The notes: generated by a model from the letters alone, not told the origin. DNA of 64,000 nt from an uncultured bacterium (GCA_949297715.1 CASFTJ010000007.1:62001-126000); one strand, 5' to 3'. Counted from the stretch's first letter, positions 10,267 through 19,919 are shown. Numbers and translations: made by a program.

Positions 10267-11439
10267 TTAAAGCGCACGAATAATAGATTTAATATTTTCG
10301 TCAGTAATCTTCAACAACGCAACCTGACGGGAAGTATCGTCCAATTCGTTATGAGCTTTGAGAATTTCGGCGGTTTTTACGATAATTGTTTGGTTGTTGC
10401 ATTTTAAAAGTTGTCTAACCGCATACATATCCTGCGCAAAATCAAGTGCAGTAAACACAAACGGACTATTCTCATTAAGCTCCTGATTTACAAAACAAAG
10501 TAGCTCTTTTTTATTTATATGGCTTAAAAGCTTGTTAATATCAAGAATTTCTTTTTTGGTATCTTTATCTTCATCGTAAAGATATTCGTCATTTTCGGTC
10601 AGAGTATCAAATTTTTCATTCGCATTCAAAAGCACAACAGCGGTTTTGCTGTCGTCTGCATGCACCATAAGTCTTTCAAAAATTTCATACATCTCATAAT
10701 CAAACACAGAAGAAAGCGGAATAATTTCGCCAAAACCGTTAATAATATTGTTTAAAATTAAAAGTCCGTTTTCAAGGTCATTTTCGATTATTGCAAAAAT
10801 ATCCGTAAGATAAGGAATTTCAGCGGCAATATTTTCAGACATTGTAGAATTTTTCATCGCCTCAATAATCGGATAAAGCGCCTCTTGATTACCGTAAGCT
10901 GTCAAAAACTTAACTGCCTTAAGCTGTTCAAACTCATCCTCTGATTTTAAATTAAAAATAGCGTTGTTATAAGAAATCTCATCCTTCATCGCCCCAAGCG
11001 CTGCAGCACAGTTGGCATTCAAAAATTCATCTTCCGTATCAGAATTTTTTCTCAAAAGTTCCAAAGAAAGCGGATCTTGAATATAAGTGAAAAACTTTGC
11101 ACAATAAGTTTTTTCGGAATTTGTACCGTTTTCAAAAATCTCAAGCATTCTGTCTGTCAAATCTTCATCAGCAAATTTGACAAGCGTTGAGATAATTACA
11201 TCTTCATAAGACGGCGAATAATACTTTAAAAACGACAAAAGATTCTTGTAATTATTTTCATTTAAAACATTTGCAATTCTTTCAGCAACATTTTGCTTAA
11301 CAAAATCGAACAAAAAATCATCTTTTTCAACAAGTGCCTTAAACATTCCCTCATCAGATTCATTAACCAAATGAGCAGCAGCAGATTCATATTCCTGTTT
11401 ATTTTTGCCTGTAAGCTGTTTTATTAAATCGTCGAACAT
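10267..11439 (-). CDS. HEAT-repeat-like helical protein of unknown function
   Basis: A 390-residue acidic, almost wholly helical protein without signal peptide or membrane segment. Repeated paired-helix units can be seen, for example LELLRKNSDTEDEFLNANCA, AALGAMKDEI and KFLTAYGNQEALYPIIEAMK, giving the look of HEAT/Armadillo solenoids. I choose ATG 11439 (MFDDLIKQL); the frame continues upstream for 26 unconvincing residues. Solenoids usually mediate protein contacts; nothing in the neighbours points to a specific partner. Confidence 0.75.
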   Translation of the reverse strand: MFDDLIKQLTGKNKQEYESAAAHLVNESDEGMFKALVEKDDFLFDFVKQNVAERIANVLNENNYKNLLSFLKYYSPSYEDVIISTLVKFADEDLTDRMLEIFENGTNSEKTYCAKFFTYIQDPLSLELLRKNSDTEDEFLNANCAAALGAMKDEISYNNAIFNLKSEDEFEQLKAVKFLTAYGNQEALYPIIEAMKNSTMSENIAAEIPYLTDIFAIIENDLENGLLILNNIINGFGEIIPLSSVFDYEMYEIFERLMVHADDSKTAVVLLNANEKFDTLTENDEYLYDEDKDTKKEILDINKLLSHINKKELLCFVNQELNENSPFVFTALDFAQDMYAVRQLLKCNNQTIIVKTAEILKAHNELDDTSRQVALLKITDENIKSIIRAL

Positions 11440-11640
11440 GGAATTTAATATAACATAGAAAAAACATTTTATCAATTTGACAGTTATCCAATGCCACGTG
11501 TTTTGTTTTGTGCGCAAAAGTAAACAATTTTTTTATAAAGTCCTCCGAACGGGGGCACTTTTTATGAAAAAAGAGCCTCAAAACCATCGACACACTGCGT
11601 TCGCTAATAATTTGCTAAGCTCAAGATTAAAGTATTTGTA

Positions 11641-11661
11641 GGGTGCGTCGTTTGACGCACC
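11641..11661 (+). repeat. Dispersed palindromic repeat, copy 1
   Basis: A GG-flanked hairpin with core TGCGTCGTTTGACGCA. A second copy lies inverted at 32659-32679 and differs by one base. Both sit in intergenic DNA near gene ends. It resembles a REP-type element, although two copies cannot define a family. Confidence 0.6.
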
Positions 11662-11665
11662 AATA

Positions 11666-11887
11666 TTATAAATGAAAATCAACTAAATCTTTAACTTCAA
11701 CACTAAGAGCTTCTGCAATCTTATACAGTGTAAGGAATTTCATATTAGTTAAACCATTTTCAATCATGCTAATAGAGCGCATATTTATACCAGCACTCTC
11801 TGCAAGTTGCTCTTGTGAAAGATTTTTCTTTTTTCTCTCATAAATAATTTTTGAGGCAATTTTTAATAGTATCTCTTTTTCAATCAT
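11666..11887 (-). CDS. Small XRE-family regulator
   Basis: A 73-residue protein that is nearly all helix-turn-helix: KKKNLSQEQLAESAGINMRS for the recognition pair and IAEALSVEVKDLVDF at the end, the standard Cro/CI fold. It is divergent from a 130-residue unknown gene. Inverted repeats AATCATA-N3-TATGATT overlap its start codon and the neighbour's promoter, so negative autoregulation and control of the neighbour are likely. The layout is that of an antitoxin- or phage-type repressor, but no toxin domain is recognisable in the neighbour. Confidence 0.85.
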   Translation of the reverse strand: MIEKEILLKIASKIIYERKKKNLSQEQLAESAGINMRSISMIENGLTNMKFLTLYKIAEALSVEVKDLVDFHL

Positions 11888-11968
11888 AATCTATGATTAT
11901 TATACTTGCTTGACAAAATATTTCTATGATTTATAATCATAATATATGATGTATACATCATATATTAT
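11882..11968. promoter_or_regulatory. Operator array and promoter between XRE gene and unknown gene
   Basis: Three inverted repeats are visible: AATCATA-N3-TATGATT at 11882-11898 over the XRE start codon, TATGATT-N3-AATCATA at 11925-11941 over the -10 box, and a perfect 30-bp palindrome at 11939-11968 centred on GTATAC. The rightward promoter is TTGACA (11910-11915), 16 bases, TATAAT (11932-11937), a full consensus. A dimer bound here would block RNA polymerase. Confidence 0.7.
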
Positions 11969-12338
11969 AAAAGAAATTCGTGTATTGCTGGTAGAAATTT
12001 TTATGGAAGAAAACGTAACAGAAACAAGCTTTGAAATCTTGAAACAACAAAAAGAAATAATGTTTCAAACGGATTATCTAAAATCCAAACCTTTCAAAAG
12101 TTTAATTAATGAAATCCTTGAAACTTTTGTTCCAAAATACATAAAAACAAACCTTTTATTTGAACTAACCTCCCAAATGGCAGACAAAATAAGGACTACA
12201 CCTGAAATTTACAACAATTACACAAAAAGCGAGAAAACTGATTTAAAAATTTTCCAAAAAAGAATAAAATATGTTATTCATCACATAAACAAAGCGAACG
12301 ACAATTTGCTAAAAGTATGCGAATTTATAAACAAATAG
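11946..12338 (+). CDS. Uncharacterised protein controlled by the adjacent XRE regulator
   Basis: Not recognised. The 130-residue product is charged and helical (for example KYIKTNLLFELTSQMADKIR and KIFQKRIKYVIHHINKANDN), with no signal peptide or cysteines. The start is uncertain. ATG 11946 lies eight bases after a consensus TATAAT and would be leaderless, as for several genes here; ATG 12003 would give 111 residues but has no clear ribosome site. Its consensus promoter covered by operator-like palindromes suggests tight repression. Toxin, immunity or stress roles are possible but unsupported. Confidence 0.65.
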   Translation: MMYTSYIIKEIRVLLVEIFMEENVTETSFEILKQQKEIMFQTDYLKSKPFKSLINEILETFVPKYIKTNLLFELTSQMADKIRTTPEIYNNYTKSEKTDLKIFQKRIKYVIHHINKANDNLLKVCEFINK

Positions 12339-12366
12339 CACAATATTTCTGTTGTTAAATATAAAA

Positions 12367-12960
12367 TTAATCCAAATAGAAAACAGTAATAACTTTATGA
12401 CCTTCTTCAGCGTATTGAACTGCATTATGAAGGGTTTTACTGGTATGAGAGAGGAAACAGATTAACTGGTTGCAATCATCGATAATCTCTCTGTTGCAAA
12501 CTCTTGAAGCATCAGCCAAAGTCATCATAGCGCGATCTGCGTGTTCGATGATATTCGGAACCCCGATAAGCTGATCTTGCACGTCGCTGGGCTGTTGTCC
12601 GATAGTTTGGGGAAGAATAACCTTTAATTTATCAGGATTAGCCTTCATAGCACCTCTAATAGCAGCGGCGTTAGTACCTGAGGAACCTCCTGAAGTGATA
12701 ATCGTATTACCTTGACGAACAAGAGCAGTTGCAAGGGTTTCAATCATTTGCTGATGTGTAATCGGAAGGTTACGGCTTCCGATAATAGCAATTTTTTTAG
12801 CAGACTGTCTTATTGTCGCAAGTTCTTGAGCTAATTCATCAACGGTATTAGGAGAATCAACTTTCACGGTATCCATATCATCAATCGGCACCATAATTGA
12901 GGGTTGTTCGTCATTACTTTTTTCACCTGCGTCCAATAAAATTTCTTCTACATCTGCCAT
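12367..12960 (-). CDS. DprA/SLOG-like Rossmann-fold protein, cyanobacterial type
   Basis: A 197-residue cytoplasmic protein with a SLOG-type nucleotide-binding Rossmann fold related to the DNA-processing protein DprA. Visible motifs are KKIAIIGSRNLPITH, NTIITSGGSSGTNAAAIRGA (phosphate-binding loop) and a terminal GHKVITVFYLD strand. From memory, cyanobacterial proteins named DNA recombination-mediator protein A share the same strings, which supports the lineage. It lacks the N-terminal SAM and C-terminal winged-helix domains of full DprA, and the first 50 acidic residues are linker-like. A role in DNA uptake is not certain; nucleotide sensing is an alternative. AAGG ribosome site present. Confidence 0.82.
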   Translation of the reverse strand: MADVEEILLDAGEKSNDEQPSIMVPIDDMDTVKVDSPNTVDELAQELATIRQSAKKIAIIGSRNLPITHQQMIETLATALVRQGNTIITSGGSSGTNAAAIRGAMKANPDKLKVILPQTIGQQPSDVQDQLIGVPNIIEHADRAMMTLADASRVCNREIIDDCNQLICFLSHTSKTLHNAVQYAEEGHKVITVFYLD

Positions 12961-13056
12961 TTTTCCTACCTTCTGTATAAAATCACAATTGCAATAAATA
13001 TTTTTTTCAAGTATGCTGATTATAACACAAAAATTTAATTTTGGGAATAGGGGAGT

Positions 13057-15609
13057 ATGGAAAATCTACTTGAAAATCTTAACAAGGAGCAGAAAGAGGC
13101 TGTTCAAACGGTCAAAGGTCCGCTATTGATACTGGCAGGAGCCGGCAGCGGCAAGACAAAAGTTCTGACAACAAGGATTGCGTACCTTGTACGTCAGGGA
13201 GTACGCCCTAAGGACATTCTGGCCGTAACATTTACCAACAAAGCCGCAAAAGAAATGAAAGAACGACTCGGAAATATTTTAGGCGAAAATACCGTTAAAT
13301 ATATGTGGGTCGGAACATTTCACGGGATTTGCGGAAGAATTTTGAGAGAAAACATAGACAACTACAATTTCCAATCAGGCAAAAAATTAGACAAAAACTT
13401 TTCTATTTATGACGAAACCGACAGTACGGCAGTAATAAAACAGGCAGTGAAAAAGCTTAATCTTGACGATAAAGTTTATGCGCCAAAGCTTGTAAAAACA
13501 ATAATTTCAAACGCAAAGAACAAAATGCAGGATGCATACACTTATGCGACCTTTGCAAGAGATTTCAAATCCCAAAAAATCGCATCAATTTATGAAGAAT
13601 ATGAAAATACCCTAAACAACAATAATGCAATAGATTTTGACGATATGCTAATGCTGACGGTAAAACTTCTTGAGCAAAACGCACAGGTAAGAGAATATTA
13701 CTTCAACAGATTTAAGCATATTCTGGTAGACGAGTATCAAGACACAAACCTTGCGCAATATAGATTAGTCAAAATGCTTTATACAAATAATCAAACAGAA
13801 GTTCCGGAAGAACGCTCATTATGCGTTGTAGGAGATGTTGACCAGTCAATTTACAGCTGGCGAGGAGCGGATTACACGATTATTTTGAATTTCCAAAAAG
13901 ACTTCAAAAACACAAAAGTAATCAAGCTTGAACAAAATTATCGTTCAACCGCAAATATTCTGAATGTAGCAAACGCAATAATCGAGAATAATACGGAACG
14001 TGTAGATAAAGTTCTGTATTCAAACAAAGGTGAAGGCGAAAAGATAGACTATTACGAAGCCCAAGATGAAGCGGATGAGGCAAACTTTATTGTAAGCAGA
14101 ATAAAACAAGATGCAGGCGGGGATTACAACCGTTTTGCGATTTTATATAGGACAAACTCTCAATCCCGTGCTTTAGAAGAAGCCTGCATGGCAGCAGCAG
14201 TTCCCTATAGAATCTACGGCGGCCTTAAATTTTACGACCGAAAGGAAATCAAAGATATTATTGCTTACCTAAAACTTATTTATAACACTGACGATAGCCA
14301 GAGTTTCAGAAGAATAGTAAACGTCCCGAAACGTGCAATCGGTGAAACTACAGTAAAAAATCTTCAAGATTACGCCAACAAATTTGACATTTCATTGTTT
14401 GAAGCAGGCGAAAGAATTGACGAAAACGAAGAAATTCCAACCCGAACCCGCACAAAAATAAAAGAATTTGCGGAATTGATTAAAAAATTCAAAGAAGTTC
14501 AAAAAGATTATACATTGCAGGAATTTGTAACTCTTGTAATCGAAAAAACAGGATATTTGGCTGAACTTCAATCGCAAAACACCCCCGAAAGCGAAGCTGA
14601 TATTGAAAATTTGCAGGAATTGGTAAATGTTGCCGGAGAATTTGTCCCCGAAGACAGCGAAAATATTTTAGGAGAATTTTTGCAGCAGGTAGCCCTTGTT
14701 TCAGATACGGATAACCTTGATAACATTTCAAATAACGTAACTTTGATGACATTACACTCAGCAAAAGGATTGGAATTTCCGATAGTATTTCTTGCAGGAT
14801 GTGATGAAGGTGTATTTCCTCATCAAAGAACCTTTAATATTCCGTCCGAAATGGAAGAAGAAAGACGGCTTATGTATGTAGGTGTCACCAGAGCAGAAGA
14901 AAAACTTTACCTGACATCCGCCAAACGCCGTCAAATGTGGGGAGAATATAAATACTACAACCCCTCAAGATTTATCGAAGAAATTCCGCGTCAGTTGCTT
15001 GAAACAACCTCTTTTGAAGGTTCCTCAAGCGGCTCATCAACCTTCCAGAATGCAGTATCAAAAGCAAAAACCGGAAAAACAGATTTCAATTATTCCTCAG
15101 CCCAATCGGACAGTTACGGTTACGTAAAACCATCAAGCGGATTTGGCAAAGGCTTTGTAGCCCCGACCAAAGGACTTGCCTCAGGCGGCAGAACTCATAA
15201 CAATCAAAATTCCGAATCTCAGCAAAAATACTCATACGGCGGATATAACCAGCCACAAAGAACACCTTCACGCACAATTCTTGTAAAAAATAAAGCTAAC
15301 AAAGAGCATGACGAAGAAAAAGTAAAAGAGTTTTTCAAAGATAATGCAATAAAAAGAATGCTTGAAGAACGCAATAAGCAACTTGCCGAGCAGCAGCAAA
15401 AAGAACAGGAAAAATTAGAAAAAGAACAAAATACCCCGGTTGTAGAATATGTATTTAGCGAAGGCGAAAGAGTTTTCCATGACAAACTCGGAATCGGACA
15501 TATAAAGGAAGTTATACAAGTCGGCGACAGCATGATGTATACGATAGATTTTGGCAAACAAGGCGTCAAAGCAATGGATGCGGCTTACGCCAAGTTAAAG
15601 AAATTTTAA
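13057..15609 (+). CDS. pcrA: UvrD/PcrA-type superfamily 1A DNA helicase
   Basis: An 850-residue ATP-dependent 3'-5' helicase for excision repair and clearing of stalled replication or recombination intermediates. Motifs in order: Q motif LNKEQKEAV, Walker A LAGAGSGKT, Ia TFTNKAAKEM, II ILVDEYQDTN, III VGDVDQSIYSWRGAD, IV LEQNYRST, V TLMTLHSAKGLEF and VI YVGVTRAEEKLYL. After about residue 650 comes a Ser/Gly/Gln-rich linker, then a C-terminal Tudor-like module (GERVFHDKLGIGHIKEV) that in PcrA contacts RNA polymerase. A GGGGAG site precedes the ATG and a terminator follows. Confidence 0.95.
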   Translation: MENLLENLNKEQKEAVQTVKGPLLILAGAGSGKTKVLTTRIAYLVRQGVRPKDILAVTFTNKAAKEMKERLGNILGENTVKYMWVGTFHGICGRILRENIDNYNFQSGKKLDKNFSIYDETDSTAVIKQAVKKLNLDDKVYAPKLVKTIISNAKNKMQDAYTYATFARDFKSQKIASIYEEYENTLNNNNAIDFDDMLMLTVKLLEQNAQVREYYFNRFKHILVDEYQDTNLAQYRLVKMLYTNNQTEVPEERSLCVVGDVDQSIYSWRGADYTIILNFQKDFKNTKVIKLEQNYRSTANILNVANAIIENNTERVDKVLYSNKGEGEKIDYYEAQDEADEANFIVSRIKQDAGGDYNRFAILYRTNSQSRALEEACMAAAVPYRIYGGLKFYDRKEIKDIIAYLKLIYNTDDSQSFRRIVNVPKRAIGETTVKNLQDYANKFDISLFEAGERIDENEEIPTRTRTKIKEFAELIKKFKEVQKDYTLQEFVTLVIEKTGYLAELQSQNTPESEADIENLQELVNVAGEFVPEDSENILGEFLQQVALVSDTDNLDNISNNVTLMTLHSAKGLEFPIVFLAGCDEGVFPHQRTFNIPSEMEEERRLMYVGVTRAEEKLYLTSAKRRQMWGEYKYYNPSRFIEEIPRQLLETTSFEGSSSGSSTFQNAVSKAKTGKTDFNYSSAQSDSYGYVKPSSGFGKGFVAPTKGLASGGRTHNNQNSESQQKYSYGGYNQPQRTPSRTILVKNKANKEHDEEKVKEFFKDNAIKRMLEERNKQLAEQQQKEQEKLEKEQNTPVVEYVFSEGERVFHDKLGIGHIKEVIQVGDSMMYTIDFGKQGVKAMDAAYAKLKKF

Positions 15610-15634
15610 AAATAAAAAACAATTTATTTTAGAT

Positions 15635-15669
15635 AAAAACAGTCTTAAAAAAGGCTGTTTTTTTTTATG
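15635..15669 (+). terminator. Rho-independent terminator after pcrA
   Basis: AAAAACAGTC and GGCTGTTTTT pair across a TTAAAAAA loop, followed by a long T run. Confidence 0.85.
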
Positions 15670-15837
15670 TTTAATCTCACATCTTTTTTTAAGCAAAAAG
15701 AAATTACCTTCCCGAATCACCGCAAACGGTAATGTTAGTTATAGAAAGTAAAGTACATAATCAGGTATAAGTTTGTTTTTTAAAGAAACTTTTCGGGGTT
15801 TTTCAAAGAAAAACCTCATAAACACAAGGAGGTAAAA

Positions 15838-17873
15838 ATGACTATTAAAAAACTTACTGTGGCAGCTGCAATTGCCGTTGGAATAGCAACGTGTTCCTTG
15901 AATCAAGCAATGGCGGCTTACAGCCAATGCCGACAGTAACAGGCCCGGCTTGTCCGTGTGAAGAAGCTCTACCTGTCGTAACAGGTCCGGCTTGCCCGTG
16001 CGAAGCACCAAAAACTTGTCCAAAGTGCAAAAAAGCACTTCCGGACTGTGAATGCCAAAAACAAGATCCGTGTGTCGATCCGTGCGATCCGTGTGAAAAG
16101 AAAAAATCAGACTGCGACTGCCCTGATGAAATCAGCTGTGACGATCCGCCGGAACCGGCTTGTGCAGTTTGCCCCGGAACAGGCAAACCTGACAGAAAAG
16201 ATATGAAACAGGTTTACGGTTACCCGAATGCAATTTACGGTACTAACAACTATGTCGGACAACCTGCCAATTCAATCTTCTCAACAGACACTCCGCTTGC
16301 CGGAATCCCACGAACACTTTCATCAAATGTCAGCGGTGTAACAGTTGCAACAGACGGACAAATAACAGGTGCAGCATCTCAGCTTCCGTGCCTAAACGAA
16401 GATCCGACAAGACACAACGGAATCCCGATTGACAGAAATGAACAACTTATGGACGGAAACAATTGCCCGATTGATATTCAAACCGAAAATTCAATTGAAG
16501 CAATAAGAAAAAGTTTTGTTCCTTATGAAATTAAAAGTGAAGGAATAACAGGTGCTGCAGCTCCATCTTCAAGCACTTGTATGTTTCCCGATGTTCCAAA
16601 CAATTACTGGGCATCATGTGATATCGACAAATTAGCAATTAACGACGTTGTTGTCGGTTATCCTGACGGTTTATTCAAACCTAACAGAAATATTTCACGT
16701 GCAGAATTTGCAACAATGCTTGTTAAAGGTTTCAACCTTGACAGCTGCGGATTATCTCACGAAAAATTATTCTCTGACGTTCCGACAAACAACTGGGCAA
16801 ATGCTGCTATCGCTAAAGCCGTTGATGAAGATTTACTTGCAGGTTACCCGAACGGAAAATTTGAACCTAATCACCCTGTAACAAGAGCAGAAGCTTTGAC
16901 TTCAATTGCCAAAGGTATGACTTGCGATATAGATCAGTGCAAAGCTGATGAAATCTTAAGCCAATACGCAGACGGTGCAAGTGTTCCGAATTGGGCAAGA
17001 ATTCCTATCGCTAAATCACTTCAAAACGGCGCTTTAAAAGATATGCCTAACCCGAATATGATTATGCCTAACAAAGACGCAACCCGTGCTGAAATAGCTT
17101 CTATGATGCAAACCGTTCGTGTTGCATTAGGCTATGACACAAACCCGAAAACCGCAAACAACGTTTGCCCTGCCTGCCCTGTAAACAAAAATGCTTTTGT
17201 TGAACAGGAAGAAATCGTTAAAATCCCGACTTTGAAAATCAAAATGAGAGATCAATTAACCGCAAAATCTTCTCACGTCGGTCAGTACTTCAGAGCTAAC
17301 ACTCTTGAAGATATTACAATCAACGGTGTAACTTATCCTTGCGGATCAACAGTTACCGGTCAGGTTGTAGAAGTTATAAGACCGTCAGGATGCGATAAAG
17401 GTGCTCTTAAACTTGCCTTTACATCAATCAAAAACGGTGATTGCAAAACAAACTTGCCTAAACAAATCCTGAAAGCTCAAGTCAACAAATCAAAACAGGT
17501 TAACCCTGTTGCAAGACTTGTTGAAATGCCGTTCACTCTTGCCGGTTCACTTGTCGGTATTACAGGCCGTACAGTCGGCGGTGTTGTGACAAACTTAGGT
17601 AACGCTGTTGAAAACGTTTCTAATGACGCAGGTTATATGTTAGGACACGCATTCCAAGGTCAGTTCGGCGCTGCTGCACGCAACCTCGGCGACGGTCTCT
17701 GGGAAACTGTTAAGGCTCCTATTGATATCACGAGAACTGCTTTATCAGGAACTATGGGCTTGTTCCAAACTACAGGCGACGAATTTGCTTACCTTGTTGA
17801 CCCCCGCGGATATAAAATATCTGCCGTTAACCCGAGAGAACACGTTACTATTGCTTTTGGCTGCAGTGAATAA
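15838..17873 (+). CDS. SLH-domain, cysteine-rich surface protein with a frame break after the signal peptide
   Basis: An envelope protein expected to be secreted and tethered by SLH domains. Translation from ATG 15838, behind a perfect AAGGAGG site, gives the signal peptide MTIKKLTVAAAIAVGIATCS and LNQAMAAYSQCRQ, then a stop at 15937-15939. The long frame lies one register away and continues to 17873 with PMPTVTGPACPCEEALP. A one-base deletion between roughly 15900 and 15937 would explain this. The mature part has a Pro/Cys-rich stretch (CDPCEKKK-like), three SLH repeats (DVPNNYWA...YPDGLFKPN; DVPTNNWA...YPNGKFEPN; a weaker third), and a C-terminal region with glycine-rich hydrophobic stretches. 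Sequencing error, pseudogene and phase variation are all possible. Confidence 0.85.
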
Positions 17874-17940
17874 GCAGGTTTTACCGTTTTATAATCTGCA
17901 ATACAAATTATTGCCAAACAGTAATTATTTTCGTTTGCCT

Positions 17941-17980
17941 AAAGAAAGCAGGTGGTTTTTATCATCTGCTTTTCTTTTTT
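17941..17980 (+). terminator. Terminator after the SLH gene
   Basis: AAAGAAAGCAGGTG pairs imperfectly with CATCTGCTTTTCTTT across a short loop, followed by T-rich sequence. Confidence 0.7.
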
Positions 17981-18038
17981 ATTATTTTTATCTATTTTTA
18001 CTAATTGTGTAATAATTTTTTAAACTTTAATTTTTTTA

Positions 18039-18047
18039 TGTTAATAT
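18039..18047 (+). promoter_or_regulatory. Extended -10 promoter of der, leaderless type
   Basis: TG (18039-18040), one base, TAATAT (18042-18047), then six bases to the ATG at 18054. A start point about seven bases after the -10 would be the A of the start codon. No ribosome-binding sequence precedes the ATG. Confidence 0.6.
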
Positions 18048-18053
18048 TAGCTT

Positions 18054-19379
18054 ATGGAAAGAAAACCTACAGTTGCAATAGTCGGAAGACCTAACGTCGG
18101 CAAATCCACCTTTGTTAATCGTCTTTTGGGTTCCAGAAACTCTATAGTTGACGATCAACCGGGGGTTACTCGTGATAGAATCTACTTTGACGTTGAATGG
18201 CAAAACAAACCTTTTACTGTAATCGACACAGGCGGTATTGTGCCGGGTGATGAAGATGAAATTATGATTTCTATCTTTGATCAGGCTAGAATTGCTTGTG
18301 ATGAAGCTGACAAAATAGTTTTTCTTGTCGATGGCAAAGATGGCGTTAATCCTGTTGATTACGACATTGCAAATATTTTAAGACAATCCGGAAAACCTGT
18401 TATTCTTGCCGTTAACAAGCTTGATAACCCAGAATCACTTTATATGATTAATGATTTTTACTCTCTTGCTCTCGGTGATCCTGTCGGAATTTCGGCTCTC
18501 CACGGAAGCGGAGGTGTCGGTGATCTTCTTGATTTAATTACGGAAGATTTTTCTGATGATATAGTTGAACAAGAGGACGATACCATTAGAATTGCTATCG
18601 TTGGAAGACCTAATGCTGGCAAATCTTCCATCGTAAATAGTTTACTAAATGAAAACAGAGTAATCGTTTCGGATGTTTCGGGTACAACCCGCGACAGCAT
18701 TGACAGTCGTATTACTTACAAAGATAACGACTTTATTATTGTTGACACTGCAGGTATCAGAAAAAAAGCCAAAGTTGAATATGGAGTTGAAAAGTTTGCC
18801 GTTGACCGCGCTATCCGCTCTATTAAAGATTGCAATGTTGCCCTTCTTGTAATTGATGCTAAAGAAGGGATTTCCGATCAGGATAAAAAAATTGCCTCTA
18901 TTATTCTTGAAGCAGGCAAAGGTATTATTATCGCCGTTAACAAGTGGGACTTAATAGAAGACAAAAAAGCAAATACGATGAATCAGTTCGACAAAAAATT
19001 GTCCGCTGAAATTCCCTTCCTTGAATTTGCACCAAAAATTTATATCTCAGCTCTTACACGCCAAAGGTTACCGCAAATTTTTGAAATGGCTCAAGAAGTT
19101 TATTCTCAATGTACAAAACGCGTGTCTACAGGGCTTTTAAATAAAGTTATGAAGGAACTTTATGCTCTTAATCCGCCGGCAACCGTTAAAGGCAAACGTT
19201 TGAAAATCTTGTACACCACTCAATCCGGTGTTTGTCCGCCAACTTTCGTAATATTTGCAAATAATGCGGATTTATTGAAAGATCATTATAAAAGATATAT
19301 TGAAAACAAACTTAGAGAAGCTTTCGGATTCTTCGGAACTCCAATTAGGCTTGCGATTAGAGAAAGAAGTGAAAAGTAA
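18054..19379 (+). CDS. der: Ribosome-biogenesis GTPase Der (EngA)
   Basis: An essential double GTPase that helps assemble the 50S subunit. The 441 residues contain two tandem G domains: GRPNVGKST, DTGG and NKLD in the first, GRPNAGKSS, DTAGI and NKWD in the second, followed by a KH-like domain from about residue 350. The length and order are normal. The promoter abuts the start codon, which predicts a leaderless mRNA, and a strong terminator follows, so it is monocistronic. Confidence 0.97.
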   Translation: MERKPTVAIVGRPNVGKSTFVNRLLGSRNSIVDDQPGVTRDRIYFDVEWQNKPFTVIDTGGIVPGDEDEIMISIFDQARIACDEADKIVFLVDGKDGVNPVDYDIANILRQSGKPVILAVNKLDNPESLYMINDFYSLALGDPVGISALHGSGGVGDLLDLITEDFSDDIVEQEDDTIRIAIVGRPNAGKSSIVNSLLNENRVIVSDVSGTTRDSIDSRITYKDNDFIIVDTAGIRKKAKVEYGVEKFAVDRAIRSIKDCNVALLVIDAKEGISDQDKKIASIILEAGKGIIIAVNKWDLIEDKKANTMNQFDKKLSAEIPFLEFAPKIYISALTRQRLPQIFEMAQEVYSQCTKRVSTGLLNKVMKELYALNPPATVKGKRLKILYTTQSGVCPPTFVIFANNADLLKDHYKRYIENKLREAFGFFGTPIRLAIRERSEK

Positions 19380-19392
19380 TCATATTTTTATT

Positions 19393-19420
19393 AAAAAAGC
19401 CCCGTATGTCGGGGCTTTTA
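19393..19420. terminator. Bidirectional terminator between der and a leftward gene
   Basis: AAAAGCCCC and GGGGCTTTT form a nine-pair stem around GTATGTC with A and T tracts outside, usable from both sides. Confidence 0.88.
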
Positions 19421-19444
19421 ACTATTTGAAGTTTAAATAATTTT

Positions 19445-19834
19445 CTATTCATCTTCCTGTCGTTTAATCAACCCTGCTGTTACAGCATACATTGCTGCTG
19501 AAATTTCTGCGGTTGAATTAAACGGGCCGTAGGATTTAATAAATTTTGCTACATCAAATGTATTCAAATATTGCTGTAATTGTGCTTTTGATGCTTCTGT
19601 CAAATTCGACGTATACAAAATGTTTTGAATATAATTCTGAACCTTTTCTTCTACTTCTGATTCTGAATATTCATCATCTTTTGAAGACAACTCTACTTTA
19701 TCGCCTTCTTGTTTTTCGGTCTTTTTAGATTCTTCGGAAGCTTGCTCTTCTTTTGTTTTTTGAAGTTTTTCTTCATCTTCGACAGATGCAGCGGCCGATG
19801 TGTATGCGCTGCTTGATACTCCTGAAATTTCCAT
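19445..19834 (-). CDS. Small acidic protein, paralogue of the next upstream gene
   Basis: Not recognised. 129 residues: an N-terminal Ser/Ala segment, a highly charged Glu/Lys middle (probable disorder or coiled coil, residues 18-65), and a helical C-terminal part ending YLNTFDVAKFIKSYGPF... and AMYAVTAGLIK. That C-terminal part matches the pattern in the neighbour at 19920-20285. No signal peptide. A GGACGG-type ribosome site precedes the ATG. The two genes are probably co-transcribed leftward. Confidence 0.75.
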   Translation of the reverse strand: MEISGVSSSAYTSAAASVEDEEKLQKTKEEQASEESKKTEKQEGDKVELSSKDDEYSESEVEEKVQNYIQNILYTSNLTEASKAQLQQYLNTFDVAKFIKSYGPFNSTAEISAAMYAVTAGLIKRQEDE

Positions 19835-19919
19835 ATCTTACCGTCCTTTCTAAATATAGTACATGTCGATTGACGGATTTTCGGTCAAAAACTTTAGGGT
19901 TTATTAAAATTTGTAAACT

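Noticed and set aside
11399-11593. A 64-residue minus-strand frame upstream of the HEAT-like gene
   Set aside because: No ribosome site and low-complexity content; overlaps the start of the HEAT-like frame in another register.
15891-15893. GTG at 15891 as the real start of the SLH protein
   Set aside because: It has no ribosome site and would leave the protein without a signal peptide, whereas ATG 15838 in the neighbouring register has both.
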